Notes under the pieces: model-generated | The model's database searches: none | What the model was told of the DNA's origin: nothing | The model's input: only the letters and a program-made list of their open reading frames with translations | Made by a program: the position numbers and the translations under genes | Assembly (NCBI RefSeq): GCF_020523605.1 | Contig: NZ_JAJAQI010000018.1 | Location: forward strand, 1-64,000 | Origin: Roseicella aerolata | Lineage (GTDB): Bacteria > Pseudomonadota > Alphaproteobacteria > Acetobacterales > Acetobacteraceae | Direction of reading: 5' to 3' | Length of the DNA stretch: 64,000 bases | Shown: positions 1-7,551 of the stretch, in pieces | How positions within the stretch are numbered: position 1 is the first letter of the stretch | How the letters are laid out: every line of letters starts with the position of its first letter

Positions 1-1
1 A

Positions 2-43
2 CCGTGCAATGAGATCTTCCTGTCCAATCCGTCGCCGTGCCAT
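2..43 (-). CDS. N-terminus of a second transposase, cut by the window edge
   Basis: Fourteen codons remain, reading MARRRIGQEDLIAR from an ATG at 43 down to the window edge. A GGAGG ribosome binding site lies five bases upstream (49-53). The MARR-IGQE opening is typical of one group of IS5-type transposases, which is why I call it. The rest of the gene is outside the window, so intactness cannot be judged. The IS1031-like element has inserted about 80 bases upstream of it, so two insertion sequences appear to sit next to each other here. The identity rests on a very short stretch. Confidence 0.4.
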   Translation of the reverse strand, partial: MARRRIGQEDLIAR

Positions 44-123
44 GCCGACCTCCGTCCGCCGCACAATCAACGAATCATCCTCCTCGGCACGCGTCCAAGC
101 ACATCCGCGCACAGCTCTCATGA

Positions 124-154
124 GAGGCTGTTGAGCAATTTTAGTGCGTGGGTG
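124..154. repeat. Left terminal inverted repeat of the IS1031-like element
   Basis: These 31 bases match the reverse complement of 1017-1047 without a mismatch; similarity then continues with one mismatch for a few bases. The transposase stop codon (TAA at 141-143 on the minus strand) lies inside this repeat, so the last residues of the transposase are encoded by the IS end. Confidence 0.92.
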
Positions 155-986
155 TGGCCAATCTCCGGAGGGTCAGGCGTGTCATGGCGGCGTAGAGGAG
201 CATCTCACTGGTCCTGGGCAGGCGTTCGTAATCCTTCGCCAGTCGCCGGTTCCGGCCGAACCATGCGATGCTCCGCTCCACCACCCACCTGCGCGGCAGG
301 ACGTGGAAGCCGCGCGGGATCTCCGGCGGCGGCTGGCCCGGCGCGACCCAGACGCCGTGCAGGCCCGTCCACCAGTGCTTGGTGATCGTCAACGCCCAGC
401 CGAGGGTCAACGCCAACCAAGCCTTCAGCCCCTGGTAGGCGGTGTCGGCCCAGAGCAGGGCGATGCGCGGGAACTGCGCCGCGAGGCCCTCGAGCAGCAG
501 CTCGGCGCCGCGCCGGTCGTGCAGATCGGCCGGGTGCACCTTGGCCTTCAGCAGGTTGCCCTGCGTGTCCACCAGCACCTGGCGCTTGCGGCCAGAGATC
601 TTCTTGCCGCCGTCGTAGCCACGTGGGCCGCCGACCTCCGTGGTGCGCACCGACTGGCTGTCGATAATGGCCGCCGAGGGCTGGCGATCGCGGCCGGTCG
701 CGGCGCGGTACCGCTCACGCAGGCCGGCGTTGATCCGCTCCCAGACGCCCGAACGCCGCCATCGGCTGTAGTGATAGTAGACCGTCGGCCAGGGCGGATA
801 GTCGTGCGGCAGCGCCCGCCACTGGCAGCCCGTGCGCAGGAGGTAGAACGCCGCCTCGGCGATCCGTCGCGGCGCAAACACCCGGGGATGGCCGGCTTGC
901 CGGCCGGGAACGAGGAGAGGCGCCAGGATCGCCCATTCCTCGTCGCTGAGGTCGGAAGGGTAGGGCTGAGTATCCATCCAGCCCAC
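141..986 (-). CDS. IS5-family transposase, IS1031 type
   Basis: This 281-residue DDE transposase moves the surrounding element. The N-terminal PSDLSDEEWAILAPLL block is the usual IS5 opening. The catalytic triad can be placed at D109 (IIDSQSVRT), D181 (LLWADTAYQG) and E237 (RWVVERSIAW). There is no frameshift of the kind seen in two-frame IS5 members. Translation may start at the GTG/ATG cluster near 986 or at the internal Met nine bases later (MDTQPYPSD); this does not affect the domains. It is the only gene of the element and its C-terminus runs into the left inverted repeat. Confidence 0.95.
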   Translation of the reverse strand: MGWMDTQPYPSDLSDEEWAILAPLLVPGRQAGHPRVFAPRRIAEAAFYLLRTGCQWRALPHDYPPWPTVYYHYSRWRRSGVWERINAGLRERYRAATGRDRQPSAAIIDSQSVRTTEVGGPRGYDGGKKISGRKRQVLVDTQGNLLKAKVHPADLHDRRGAELLLEGLAAQFPRIALLWADTAYQGLKAWLALTLGWALTITKHWWTGLHGVWVAPGQPPPEIPRGFHVLPRRWVVERSIAWFGRNRRLAKDYERLPRTSEMLLYAAMTRLTLRRLATPTH

Positions 987-1016
987 ATGGAGATCGGACC
1001 GGTTTCAGCCACGCCG

Positions 1017-1047
1017 CACCCACGCACTAAAATTGCTCAACAGCCTC
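1017..1047. repeat. Right terminal inverted repeat of the IS1031-like element
   Basis: Mirror of the left end at 124-154, identical over 31 bases. It lies upstream of the transposase, where the promoter would be expected, and is followed by the TGA target copy at 1048-1050. Confidence 0.92.
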
Positions 1048-1329
1048 TGAGAGATACAAGGCAAAGCCCCTGCGCGACAGGCGGCCGCAGCCTGACGGCA
1101 CCGCATGCCGGCCAGGGCTCGTCCTGGGGGAATCATCCGAACGCCGACCGTGTGGACCCGCGGTCCATCAGCAAGAACCGGGATGGCAGGCCGGGGACGG
1201 TGCAGGGCCCGGCCAGGCATGGCCGGGGGGGGGGCCCTGCGGCTCATGGTGCAGGTGCCTTGCCCGCCGATCCGCACTCGCACCCCGCATGCCGCTGCGG
1301 CGACGATGACGGTCTGAGGAGGAGCGCAG

Positions 1330-1908
1330 ATGGAGGCGGTGATGGAGGAACTCGGCCGACTGGCGACCTGGCTGTTCGGGGCGGGCAGCGACACCCCGAC
1401 GCTCCCGCAGATGGCTGCGCGGGCGGTGCTGGTCTACCTCGCCGCCCTGGTCATGGTGCGCTGGGGCGAGAAGCGCTTCATGGGCAAGAACACCGCCTTC
1501 GACGTCATCCTCGGCGTGATCCTGGGCTCGGTGGTCAGCCGCGCCGTCAACAGCACCGCCGACATCGCGCCGACGCTTGCCGCCGGCTTCGTGCTCGTCG
1601 CCATGCACTGGGCCTTTGCCAGCCTCGCCTTCCGCTCCGATCGATTCGGCACCCTGGTGAAGGGCCGCACCCGCGTGCTTGTGGAGGACGGGCGGATCGA
1701 CTGGGAGCAAATGCGCAGGAGCCATATGAGCCGCGACGACCTGCTCGGCGCCCTGCGTGCGGAAGGCGTGCGCGATCCGGAGCAGGTCGCCGAGGCCAGG
1801 CTGGAGCGCAGCGGCAAGGTCAGCGTCATAGAGGCGAAGGACGGGCCGAAGATACTGGGCGCGGAGCTCGCCGACGGGACGCTCACCGTCCGCATCCGGT
1901 TGGAGTAG
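1330..1908 (+). CDS. DUF421 (YetF-like) membrane protein
   Basis: The 192-residue product has hydrophobic segments around residues 30-45, 57-72 and 80-100, then a soluble C-terminal domain. The segment LVMVRWGEKRFMGKNTAFDVILGVILGSV is characteristic of the DUF421/YetF family, in which the first half is membrane-embedded and the second half is a small cytoplasmic domain (here ending in VRIRLE). The biochemical role of the family is not settled, though Bacillus relatives are linked to spore and envelope traits. The start is supported by GGAGGAG nine bases upstream. The upstream 280 bases, between the insertion sequence and this gene, hold no other convincing gene. Confidence 0.85.
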   Translation: MEAVMEELGRLATWLFGAGSDTPTLPQMAARAVLVYLAALVMVRWGEKRFMGKNTAFDVILGVILGSVVSRAVNSTADIAPTLAAGFVLVAMHWAFASLAFRSDRFGTLVKGRTRVLVEDGRIDWEQMRRSHMSRDDLLGALRAEGVRDPEQVAEARLERSGKVSVIEAKDGPKILGAELADGTLTVRIRLE

Positions 1909-2156
1909 CCGGGGTTCGAGCTGCATGCAGCGGTTCCGGATGACCCCTTCGCCGGCGATCCCGAGCAGCACCGCGCCGAGGAGCTGGATGGCCGCGGTGT
2001 CTGATTCGCCGCGGCGCGCAGCGCAGACCAACTGGCGAACCGGCGCAGCCGCAACCCACCGGGCCTTGCCTCGTTGCCCCCCGGGCGTCCTTCACGGATG
2101 CGGGCCGGGTTTCAATGCGCGTCGCGCGGCCAGGCCGGGGAAGGAGAGGACACGCT

Positions 2157-2588
2157 GTGGCCGCCATATCCGCGCCAGGTCGCCCGAGGCCGATCCACCC
2201 GCTGCACGCGATCCTGCTCGCCTTTCCGCTCCCGTTGTTCCTGGGCGCACTGATCAGCGATATCGCCTACTGAAAGAGCTTCCATGTGCAATGGGCCAAT
2301 TTCTCATCCTGGCTCATCGCCGGCGGATTGCTCGTCGGCGGCCTGGTGGTGCTCTGGGCACTGATCGATCTGCTTCGCAGCGGAGCGGTGCGCCGAAGGC
2401 ACGCGGCCGCCTACTTCGTCGTGCTGCTCGCGATGTGGGTGCTCGGCTTCGTCAATGGCCTCGTCCACGCGAAGGATGCCTTCGCGACCATGCCGGAGGG
2501 CCTCTACCTATCAGCGATCGTGGCGCTCCTCGCGCTCGTTGCGGCGTGGATCGGTTACTCCGGCCTTCAGTCGAGGGAAGTGGCATGA
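2157..2588 (+). pseudogene. DUF2231-type membrane protein gene interrupted by an in-frame TGA
   Basis: One reading frame from GTG 2157 (AAGGAGAGGA upstream) to TGA 2586 gives a 143-codon protein of the DUF2231 type: IHPLHAILLAFPLPLFLGALISDIAY, then a TGA codon at 2271-2273, then KSFHVQWANFSSWLIAGG and further membrane segments. In the family the residue after DIAY is normally Trp, so a TGG to TGA change explains the break. The frame on both sides is unshifted. A fragment could re-initiate at GTG 2286, but it would lack the first helix. The last codons overlap the start of the sorbosone dehydrogenase gene (ATGA), so the two were built as one operon. It could be a real nonsense mutation, a sequencing error, or readthrough. 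Confidence 0.75.
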
Positions 2589-3871
2589 TGCGCGCGGCCC
2601 TTCTGATCGGCGCTGCGGCGGTCGCCCTGTCCGCCTGCGATGGCGAGCCCGGCCCGCTGCAGCGTGGCCCCGACCCGCAGCTTCCGGAGCCACGGCGCGG
2701 CCTGCTGCCCGACATGACGATCCCGAGGCCGGCAAGCTGGGGCAATGATCGCCCGGCGGTGCCGCAGGGATACAGGATCGAGGCCATCGCCACGGATCTC
2801 AGGGTCCCACGGCAGACCCTGGTCCTGCCCAACGGCGACATCCTGGTTGCGGAGGGAATGGGCAGCAGCGCGCCCCCACTCCGCCCCAAAGACGTCATTG
2901 CCGGCTTCATCAAGAGTCTGGGCAAGAGTTCGGTCGAAGGCGGCAACCGGCTGACGCTGCTGCGCGACGCGGATGGTGACGGCACCTATGAGACCCGGGG
3001 CATCTTCGCCGGCAATCTCAACGCGCCCTATGGGCTCGCGCTGGCCAACGGCGCCATCTATGTCGCCAACCAGGATTCCCTGGTGCGCTTCGACTATCGT
3101 GACGGCCAGACGGAGGCGAGCGGGCCGCCGGCGCGGGTCACGGACCTGCCTTCGGCGATCAACCACCACTGGACGAAGGCGCTGGCCGCCAGCCCCGATG
3201 GCCGATTCCTGTATGTCGGCATCGGATCCAACAGCAACATCACCGAGCGCGGGATGGAGGCGGAGGTCGACCGGGCCATGGTGTGGCAGGTCGACGCGCA
3301 GACGGGCGCGCACCGGCCCTATGCGACCGGCCTCCGCAACCCGACCGCTCTCGCCATCCAGCCAGGAACGGACCAGCTCTGGGCGGTCGTGAACGAGCGG
3401 GACGAGATCGGCCCCAACCTCGTTCCGGATTACCTGACCGCGGTGCGCGAGGGCGGCTTCTACGGCTGGCCCTACAGCTATTGGGGGCAGAATGTCGATT
3501 CGCGCGCACAGCCGCAGGATCCAAGCAAGGTCGCCTCGGCCATCCGTCCGGACTACGCGCTGGGGGCGCATGTGGCTGCGCTGGGCCTGGCCTTCTCGAC
3601 GCCGGCGATGGGTGCGGATTTCGCCGAAGGCGTCTTCGTCGGGGAGCATGGCAGCTGGAACCGCAGCCAGCCCGTCGGCTACAGGGTGGTCTTCGTGCCG
3701 TTTCGCGACGGCCGGCCCGCCGGCGATCCCATCGATGTCGTATCCGGCTTCCTGACCGATGACGGCAAGGCGCGTGGCAGGCCGGTCGGGGTTTCGGTGG
3801 ACCCGCGGGGCGCCCTGATCGTCGCCGATGACCTGTCGAATGTCGTCTGGAGGATCACGGCGAGCCGGTGA
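2585..3871 (+). CDS. Sorbosone dehydrogenase family protein (PQQ-type), lipoprotein
   Basis: The 428-residue product begins with a signal peptide ending in a lipobox (ALSAC, Cys near residue 19), so it should be anchored to a membrane facing the periplasm. The body is a beta-propeller of the soluble-aldose/L-sorbosone dehydrogenase family, with the repeated LPNGDILVAEG, NAPYGLALANGAIYVAN, HHWTKALAASPDGRFLYVGIGSNSN and FVGEHGSWNRS blocks. Family members oxidise sugars or sugar aldehydes with PQQ. The substrate here is unknown. The gene starts inside the stop of the DUF2231 gene (ATGA) after a GAGGGAAG ribosome site, so the pair is translationally coupled. Many family relatives are likewise found next to a DUF2231 membrane protein (family knowledge, not checked here). 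Confidence 0.88.
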   Translation: MMRAALLIGAAAVALSACDGEPGPLQRGPDPQLPEPRRGLLPDMTIPRPASWGNDRPAVPQGYRIEAIATDLRVPRQTLVLPNGDILVAEGMGSSAPPLRPKDVIAGFIKSLGKSSVEGGNRLTLLRDADGDGTYETRGIFAGNLNAPYGLALANGAIYVANQDSLVRFDYRDGQTEASGPPARVTDLPSAINHHWTKALAASPDGRFLYVGIGSNSNITERGMEAEVDRAMVWQVDAQTGAHRPYATGLRNPTALAIQPGTDQLWAVVNERDEIGPNLVPDYLTAVREGGFYGWPYSYWGQNVDSRAQPQDPSKVASAIRPDYALGAHVAALGLAFSTPAMGADFAEGVFVGEHGSWNRSQPVGYRVVFVPFRDGRPAGDPIDVVSGFLTDDGKARGRPVGVSVDPRGALIVADDLSNVVWRITASR

Positions 3872-4302
3872 CCCTGGCGGCGGAGGCCGGCATCGGCCCG
3901 GTGCAGCACTTCGGTCTCGAACTGCCCAGGCTGCGCACGGGCGGGATCGGCATCCTGCGCATCCCGTTCCGCGGCGGCGCGGAGGCCCGGCGCGAGTTGC
4001 CCGGCGGCAGGCTGCGGATCGGCGTCGAATCGTCCATGAGCTTCGCGGCCGGTACCCGGCGCCGGGTTCGGCTGGTTGGCCGGTGCGGACCGCCCTGCCG
4101 GACGGACCTATGTGGCTATCCCGGTCGCGTCCTGCGCCTTCCAGGCCGCGGTGCTCGAGCAGCGCCGCCGAGCCTACGCACGGCCCGGCGGCCAGCCAGG
4201 GTAGCCACCCCAAGCCCTCCCGAGTGGAGGGCCCACACAGGCAAAAGCCCCATGACCTCGGAGCGAGGCCATGAGGCTTTCTGCATGTCAGGGCGCCGCG
4301 GC
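3872..4302. other. Intergenic stretch with no convincing gene
   Basis: Between the convergent sorbosone dehydrogenase and secreted-protein genes. A GTG overlapping the upstream stop (GTGA at 3868) opens a plus-strand frame, but it has no recognisable domain and runs on through the antisense of the next gene, so I do not call it. The only clear structure is the hairpin at 4244-4280. Confidence 0.5.
4244..4280 (-). terminator. Hairpin terminator for the secreted-protein gene
   Basis: The arms AAAGCCCCATGACCTCG (4244-4260) and CGAGGCCATGAGGCTTT (4264-4280) pair over 17 positions with two mismatches and a 3-base loop. On the minus strand the hairpin follows the stop at 4303 by about 22 bases and ends in a short T run (GGGGCTTTTG), so it should terminate that gene. 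It may also act on the plus strand. Confidence 0.65.
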
Positions 4303-4644
4303 TCAGCCGCGGGGGCGGGCCAGCTGGCCGGCCAAGCTGGTGCTGGCGGCCGGGGCCGGCGCATAGACCAGCCTCTGCTCGGTACCGCCGCCCTCGATCC
4401 GGGCAACCAGGCCGGACGGCGCCTGCGCCATGGTCGAGCCGGCATAGGCAAGGCTGCGGCTGCCGCCCTCGCCGGTGAGGCGGGCAAGGCCGCCGCCGAC
4501 CACATTCTGGCTGGGCTCGGCATACTCGACCCGCGGACCGCCATCGGCGCCTCCGCCGATCAGCCGGGGGCCGTTATCCTGGGCCTGGGCGGCACCAGCG
4601 GTGCCAAGGGCGAGCACGGAAGCGATCAGGGCGTTGCGGAACAT
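4303..4644 (-). CDS. Small secreted protein with Gly-rich repeats, unknown function
   Basis: The 113-residue protein has a clear signal peptide (residues 1-21, cleavage after AQA) and then a mature part made of loose repeats: RLIGGGADGGPRVEYA, RLTGEGGSRSLAYAG and RIEGGGTEQRLVYAP. The alternation of Gly-rich turns with short Val/Tyr strands suggests a small beta-rich extracytoplasmic protein. I recognise no family. GGAG lies about eight bases before the ATG. It is transcribed divergently from the OhrR-type regulator and shares its upstream region, so it may be controlled by it (inference). Confidence 0.7.
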   Translation of the reverse strand: MFRNALIASVLALGTAGAAQAQDNGPRLIGGGADGGPRVEYAEPSQNVVGGGLARLTGEGGSRSLAYAGSTMAQAPSGLVARIEGGGTEQRLVYAPAPAASTSLAGQLARPRG

Positions 4645-4702
4645 GATGGGGTCTCCGTCTGGACCGGGCGATGGCCCGGTGTTGGGGAGATGGATACCGC
4701 TC

Positions 4703-4782
4703 GATTAGATCGCGCACGATAGACAAGGCCGCATGGCTGCCCTGCAATTTGATCGCGCATGAGAAAGTCGCTAACGATCTAA
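4703..4782. promoter_or_regulatory. Repeated operator-like sites between the secreted-protein gene and the OhrR-type regulator
   Basis: Two near-identical 12-mers, GATCGCGCACGA (4708-4719) and GATCGCGCATGA (4751-4762), lie 43 bases apart, and 8-base inverted copies TTAGATCG (4705-4712) and CGATCTAA (4775-4782) frame the pair. The first also forms the dyad ATCG-N4-CGAT. Repeats in the spacer of a divergent regulator gene are what an autoregulatory MarR/OhrR operator looks like. Binding is inferred only. Confidence 0.45.
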
Positions 4783-4821
4783 TGGCCGGATACCAGGGCG
4801 CCACACCCGGAGGAAACCGCC

Positions 4822-5280
4822 ATGCCCGCGACCAGCCCCGCCGAGCCCCGCCTCGACCTCGACGAGTTCCTCTGCTTCGCCATCCACTCCACCGCCCAGG
4901 CCATCGGCCGGGCCAACAAGCCCATGCTCGACCACCTCGGCCTCACCTATCCCCAGTACCTCGTCATGGTCGTGCTCTGGGCCGAGGACGATCAGACCGT
5001 CGGCCAGATCGGCGAGAAGCTCTTCCTCGAGAGCAACACCCTCACCCCGCTGCTCAAGCGCCTGCAGGCCGCCGGCTACATCGAGCGCAGCCGCTGCACC
5101 GAGGACGAGCGCCAGGTCCGCATCCGCCTCACCGACGGGGGCCGGGCGCTGCGCGAGCGGGCCTGCGCCTTCAAGCCCGAATGGGTCGAGCGCGCCTTCG
5201 GGGAAGACCGGGAGGCCGCCGAGGCGCTCAGGCAGCAGATCGTCGCCCTGCGCAACCGCCTGCTCAGCAGCCAGGGCTGA
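4822..5280 (+). CDS. ohrR: OhrR/MarR-family redox-sensing transcriptional regulator
   Basis: This is a 152-residue winged-helix repressor. The N-terminal FLCFAIHS block puts a Cys at residue 18, where OhrR proteins carry the peroxide-sensing cysteine, and LGLTYPQYLVMVVLW, SNTLTPLLKRL and DERQVRIRLT are the usual OhrR recognition-helix and wing blocks. Further cysteines at 92 and 115 could allow a two-Cys mechanism. OhrR represses organic hydroperoxide resistance genes and is released when its Cys is oxidised. The usual target ohr is not next to it, so its target may be the divergent secreted protein or a gene elsewhere. GGAGGAAACC sits just before the ATG. Confidence 0.85.
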   Translation: MPATSPAEPRLDLDEFLCFAIHSTAQAIGRANKPMLDHLGLTYPQYLVMVVLWAEDDQTVGQIGEKLFLESNTLTPLLKRLQAAGYIERSRCTEDERQVRIRLTDGGRALRERACAFKPEWVERAFGEDREAAEALRQQIVALRNRLLSSQG

Positions 5281-5332
5281 ACCCGGGGCAGGCGCAGGGT
5301 TGATTCGCGGGGGGGGGCCGCGTGCAGTCCGG

Positions 5333-6313
5333 TCAGCTTTCCGCCCGGATGTGGTTGTCCCGGATCACCCGCCCCCAGCGCGTGATCTCGCTTTCCAGGA
5401 AGGCCGCACACTCCTCGGCCGAGGAGGCGACCACATCGGCTCCGCGCTCCTCGATCCTGTCCTTGACCCCCGGCTCGCCCAACACGCGCGCCATCGCCTC
5501 GCCCATCCGCCGCAGGAGCGGCTCGGGCGTGCCGCTGACGCCCAGCAGCGCCCACCAGGTCAGCGCCTCGAAGCCGCCCGCCCCCTGCTGTGCGAAGGAA
5601 CGCACCCCGGGCAGATGCCGCGTCTCCTCGCGCGTGCTCACCCCGAGGGGCCGCAGCGCCCCGGAGCGGATGTGCTCGCGGACGGCGACGACGTTGGACA
5701 TCAGCAGCGGCACCCGCCCGGCCACCGCGTCCTGCGCCGCCGGGCCGCCGCCCGGATAGGGCACATGCGTCATCCGGTAGCCGCCCGCCTGCTGCAGCAG
5801 CGTGGCGGCGACATGCGCCAGACCACCGGTCCCGCTGGTCGCGTAGCGCAGCGCGCCAGGGTCGCGCCGGGCCGCCCTGACCACCTCGGCATAGGTGGTG
5901 TAGGGCGCGAACTGATGCGCCACCAGGGCAAGCGGCCCGGTGGCCACCAGCGTCACCGGCGCGAAGGCCTCCAGCGTGCGGTAGGGCAGGCGCATGCTGG
6001 TCTGGTTGGTGGCCTCGGTGTCGAAGGCGAGCAGCCAGGTGCTGCCGTCGGGGGCGGCGCGCGCCGCCGCCTGCGCGCCGGTTGCGCCGGCGGCGCCGGG
6101 ATGGTTCTCGACCACCACCGGGCGCTCCAGCACCGCCTGCAGCTGCGGCTGGAAGGCGCGCGCGATGATGTCCGTGCTGCCGCCTGGCGGCCAGGGGACG
6201 ATCAGGCGCAGGGGCCGGTCCGGCCAGGTGGCCTCCTGAGCGCCGGCCAGATGCGGCGTGGCCAGTCCCATTGTGGCCGCTGCAATCATGAGGTTGCGTC
6301 GCTGCACCGTCAT
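5333..6313 (-). CDS. Bug-family tripartite tricarboxylate transporter receptor (copy 1)
   Basis: This 326-residue periplasmic solute-binding protein has a signal peptide (residues 1-25, ending GAQ) and then the family pattern WPDRPLRLIVPWPPGGSTDIIAR, VVVENHPGAAGATGA, THVPYPGGGPAAQDAVAG and a C-terminal RWGRVIRDN. Bug receptors bind small organic acids or related amides for TctA/TctB-type transporters. No tctA or tctB lies nearby, so it is an orphan receptor whose ligand cannot be told from sequence. It stands alone on the minus strand between the OhrR gene and the nap region. Confidence 0.92.
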   Translation of the reverse strand: MTVQRRNLMIAAATMGLATPHLAGAQEATWPDRPLRLIVPWPPGGSTDIIARAFQPQLQAVLERPVVVENHPGAAGATGAQAAARAAPDGSTWLLAFDTEATNQTSMRLPYRTLEAFAPVTLVATGPLALVAHQFAPYTTYAEVVRAARRDPGALRYATSGTGGLAHVAATLLQQAGGYRMTHVPYPGGGPAAQDAVAGRVPLLMSNVVAVREHIRSGALRPLGVSTREETRHLPGVRSFAQQGAGGFEALTWWALLGVSGTPEPLLRRMGEAMARVLGEPGVKDRIEERGADVVASSAEECAAFLESEITRWGRVIRDNHIRAES

Positions 6314-6784
6314 GCGCCCCTCCCGCGTCTCGTCGCTTCCTTGCCCTCAACCACCACGCATGTGCCCCGTTCCCTCGCGCCAGCGCGCCATGGTGGATGA
6401 TGGCCTGGCGTGTCCCATGCGCAGCGCTGTCACCGGCCTGGCGGCATCGCATGCTGGCCCGCCGGAGCAGCAGGGGGGAGAGAAGCCAGCACCGGACGAG
6501 GAGCACATCCGCCGCTACGGCGAGCGCGCCAGGAGATCGGGGCGGAGGCGGTCGGATCACCGATGGAACCGGCGCCTCCTCCCCACGGACGGCGCCGCAA
6601 GCGTCACCGGGCGCAGGCAGGAGAGCAACCGCCGCCGCCGCGGAGCCGCAATCGAAGCGTCCTCCAACCGATCGATGAGTGAGGAGTCGAGCGACGCAAT
6701 CCACAGAGGCATCTGGCATCGCAACTCGCCTCTTCCTTCGTCGTTCACGAAGCCAAGCGTGCAGGAGCCAAGGGGGAACCAGTG
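6314..6784. other. Intergenic region upstream of the nap operon
   Basis: This 470-base stretch separates the divergent Bug receptor and nap operon, so both promoters should be here. I looked for an FNR-type dyad (TTGAT-N4-ATCAA) and saw none. Short GC-rich frames cross the region but none has a domain or a good ribosome site. AAGGGGGA at 6769-6776 serves napE. Confidence 0.5.
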
Positions 6785-6982
6785 GTGAGTGCAGATGCGG
6801 GCACAAGCGGCAAGATCGACGTCACCGCGGAAAGCACAAGCGCCCGAAGACGCCTCGAGGCGCTTGCCTTCCTTGTCCTCGCAGTCCTCATCTGGCCGGT
6901 CATCGCGGTGGGTGTCGTCGCAGGCTGGGGCTTCCTGGTCTGGATGTACTACCTGTTCACCGGCCCGCCAGGGCCGGTTTAG
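6785..6982 (+). CDS. napE: NapE, small membrane subunit of the nitrate reductase operon
   Basis: This 65-residue protein has one long transmembrane helix (LEALAFLVLAVLIWPVIAVGVVAGW) followed by GFLVWMYYLFTGPPGPV. The GxGF-VWM-(x)n-GPPGP ending is the signature of NapE, a single-span protein of unknown exact role encoded at the head of many nap operons. There are two adjacent GTG codons (6782, 6785); the second is better spaced from AAGGGGGA. It leads the operon and is separated by 10 bases from the napF remnant. Confidence 0.82.
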   Translation: MSADAGTSGKIDVTAESTSARRRLEALAFLVLAVLIWPVIAVGVVAGWGFLVWMYYLFTGPPGPV

Positions 6983-6992
6983 GGCCGGCACC

Positions 6993-7256
6993 ATGTCATC
7001 GGGCGCGCCATCGGGTCCGCCGGACAGGACCGCCATGGGGATCCCACTTGCTTGCCTCGCTCCCCACGGGCTGGCCTGCATGACCGGCGAGGATGGCTGC
7101 CCGGCCGAAGCCGCCCGCTTCCCTCCCACCCTCGGCGCCGCCATGCCGTGGATCGATACCGGAGCCCGCGCGGGTTGCGCGGACGACATCCCCATCCGCC
7201 CTGCATCAGGCATCATGGTCGCGGCGCTGGAAACCGGGGCGTCGGTCCATGCCTGA
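6993..7256 (+). pseudogene. napF: Truncated, cysteine-depleted NapF remnant
   Basis: The 87-residue frame matches only the C-terminal part of NapF, the polyferredoxin linked to NapA maturation. CLAPHGLACMTGEDGCP lines up with the usual CLA-x4-xC-x2-C-x-D-x-CP block, but the second Cys of the core motif is Gly32. GARAGCADDIPIRP lines up with C-x2-C-x2-C-x3-CP, but three of its four cysteines are Arg59, Asp65 and Arg69, leaving only Cys62. The first half of NapF is absent. Its position between napE and napD is where napF sits in napEFDABC operons, and its stop overlaps the napD start by eight bases, which may be why the frame is kept. It cannot bind normal 4Fe-4S clusters. Confidence 0.6.
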
Positions 7257-7551
7257 CGAGTTCCACGTCTCCAGCCTTGTCGTTCATTGCCGGAAGGAGT
7301 GCGCGGGGGGGATCGCCGCCGTGCTGCGCACCATGGAGGGCATGGAGGTCCATGGCGGCGTGGCGGAGGGGAAGCTCGTCGTCACCCTGGAGACCGCTTC
7401 CGAGGGTGAGATCGTCGAGCGCCTGAACGCTGTCCAGCTCATGGACGGCGTGCTCGCCGCTACCCTCGTCTTCCACCAATTCGATGCGCCCGATTCAAGT
7501 GACGCCAGCACCGGGAGCTGCAAGCCATGGAACTCTCGCGTCGTGACCTGA
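7249..7551 (+). CDS. napD: NapD, chaperone for NapA maturation
   Basis: The 100-residue protein opens with [14 protein letters not shown] and continues with [18 protein letters not shown] and [11 protein letters not shown], the ferredoxin-like fold pattern of NapD. NapD binds the twin-arginine signal peptide of NapA and holds it back until the molybdenum cofactor is inserted. The start ATG lies inside the end of the napF remnant, and the gene overlaps the first 25 bases of napA in another frame, so the three are tightly coupled. The tail after FHQFDAPD is longer than usual because of that overlap. Confidence 0.9.
   Translation: MPDEFHVSSLVVHCRKECAGGIAAVLRTMEGMEVHGGVAEGKLVVTLETASEGEIVERLNAVQLMDGVLAATLVFHQFDAPDSSDASTGSCKPWNSRVVT

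Larger units (their letters stand above)
124..1047 (-). mobile_element. Complete IS5-family (IS1031-type) insertion sequence
   Basis: The element is 924 bp long, bounded by inverted repeats starting GAGGCTGTTGAGC at both ends and flanked by a TGA direct repeat (121-123 and 1048-1050). The IS1031 group of IS5 is about 0.9 kb, carries one transposase gene and duplicates a TNA target, so size, gene content and target all agree. The single transposase frame is unbroken. The near-perfect ends and intact gene suggest a recent and possibly still mobile copy (inference). Confidence 0.92.

Noticed and set aside
1225-1234. Run of ten G as a frameshift site
   Set aside because: It lies in a spacer without a gene, so there is no frame to shift.
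144-1943. A 599-codon plus-strand open frame across the insertion sequence and DUF421 gene
   Set aside because: It is antisense to the transposase and out of frame with DUF421; high GC leaves such frames open. No domain or ribosome site.
2271-2273. Selenocysteine at the in-frame TGA
   Set aside because: The family has Trp here, and I see no SECIS-like hairpin after the codon; Trp to stop is simpler.
3868-4240. GTGA-coupled frame after the sorbosone dehydrogenase gene
   Set aside because: No stop before the antisense of the next gene, no domain, and codon pattern not convincing.
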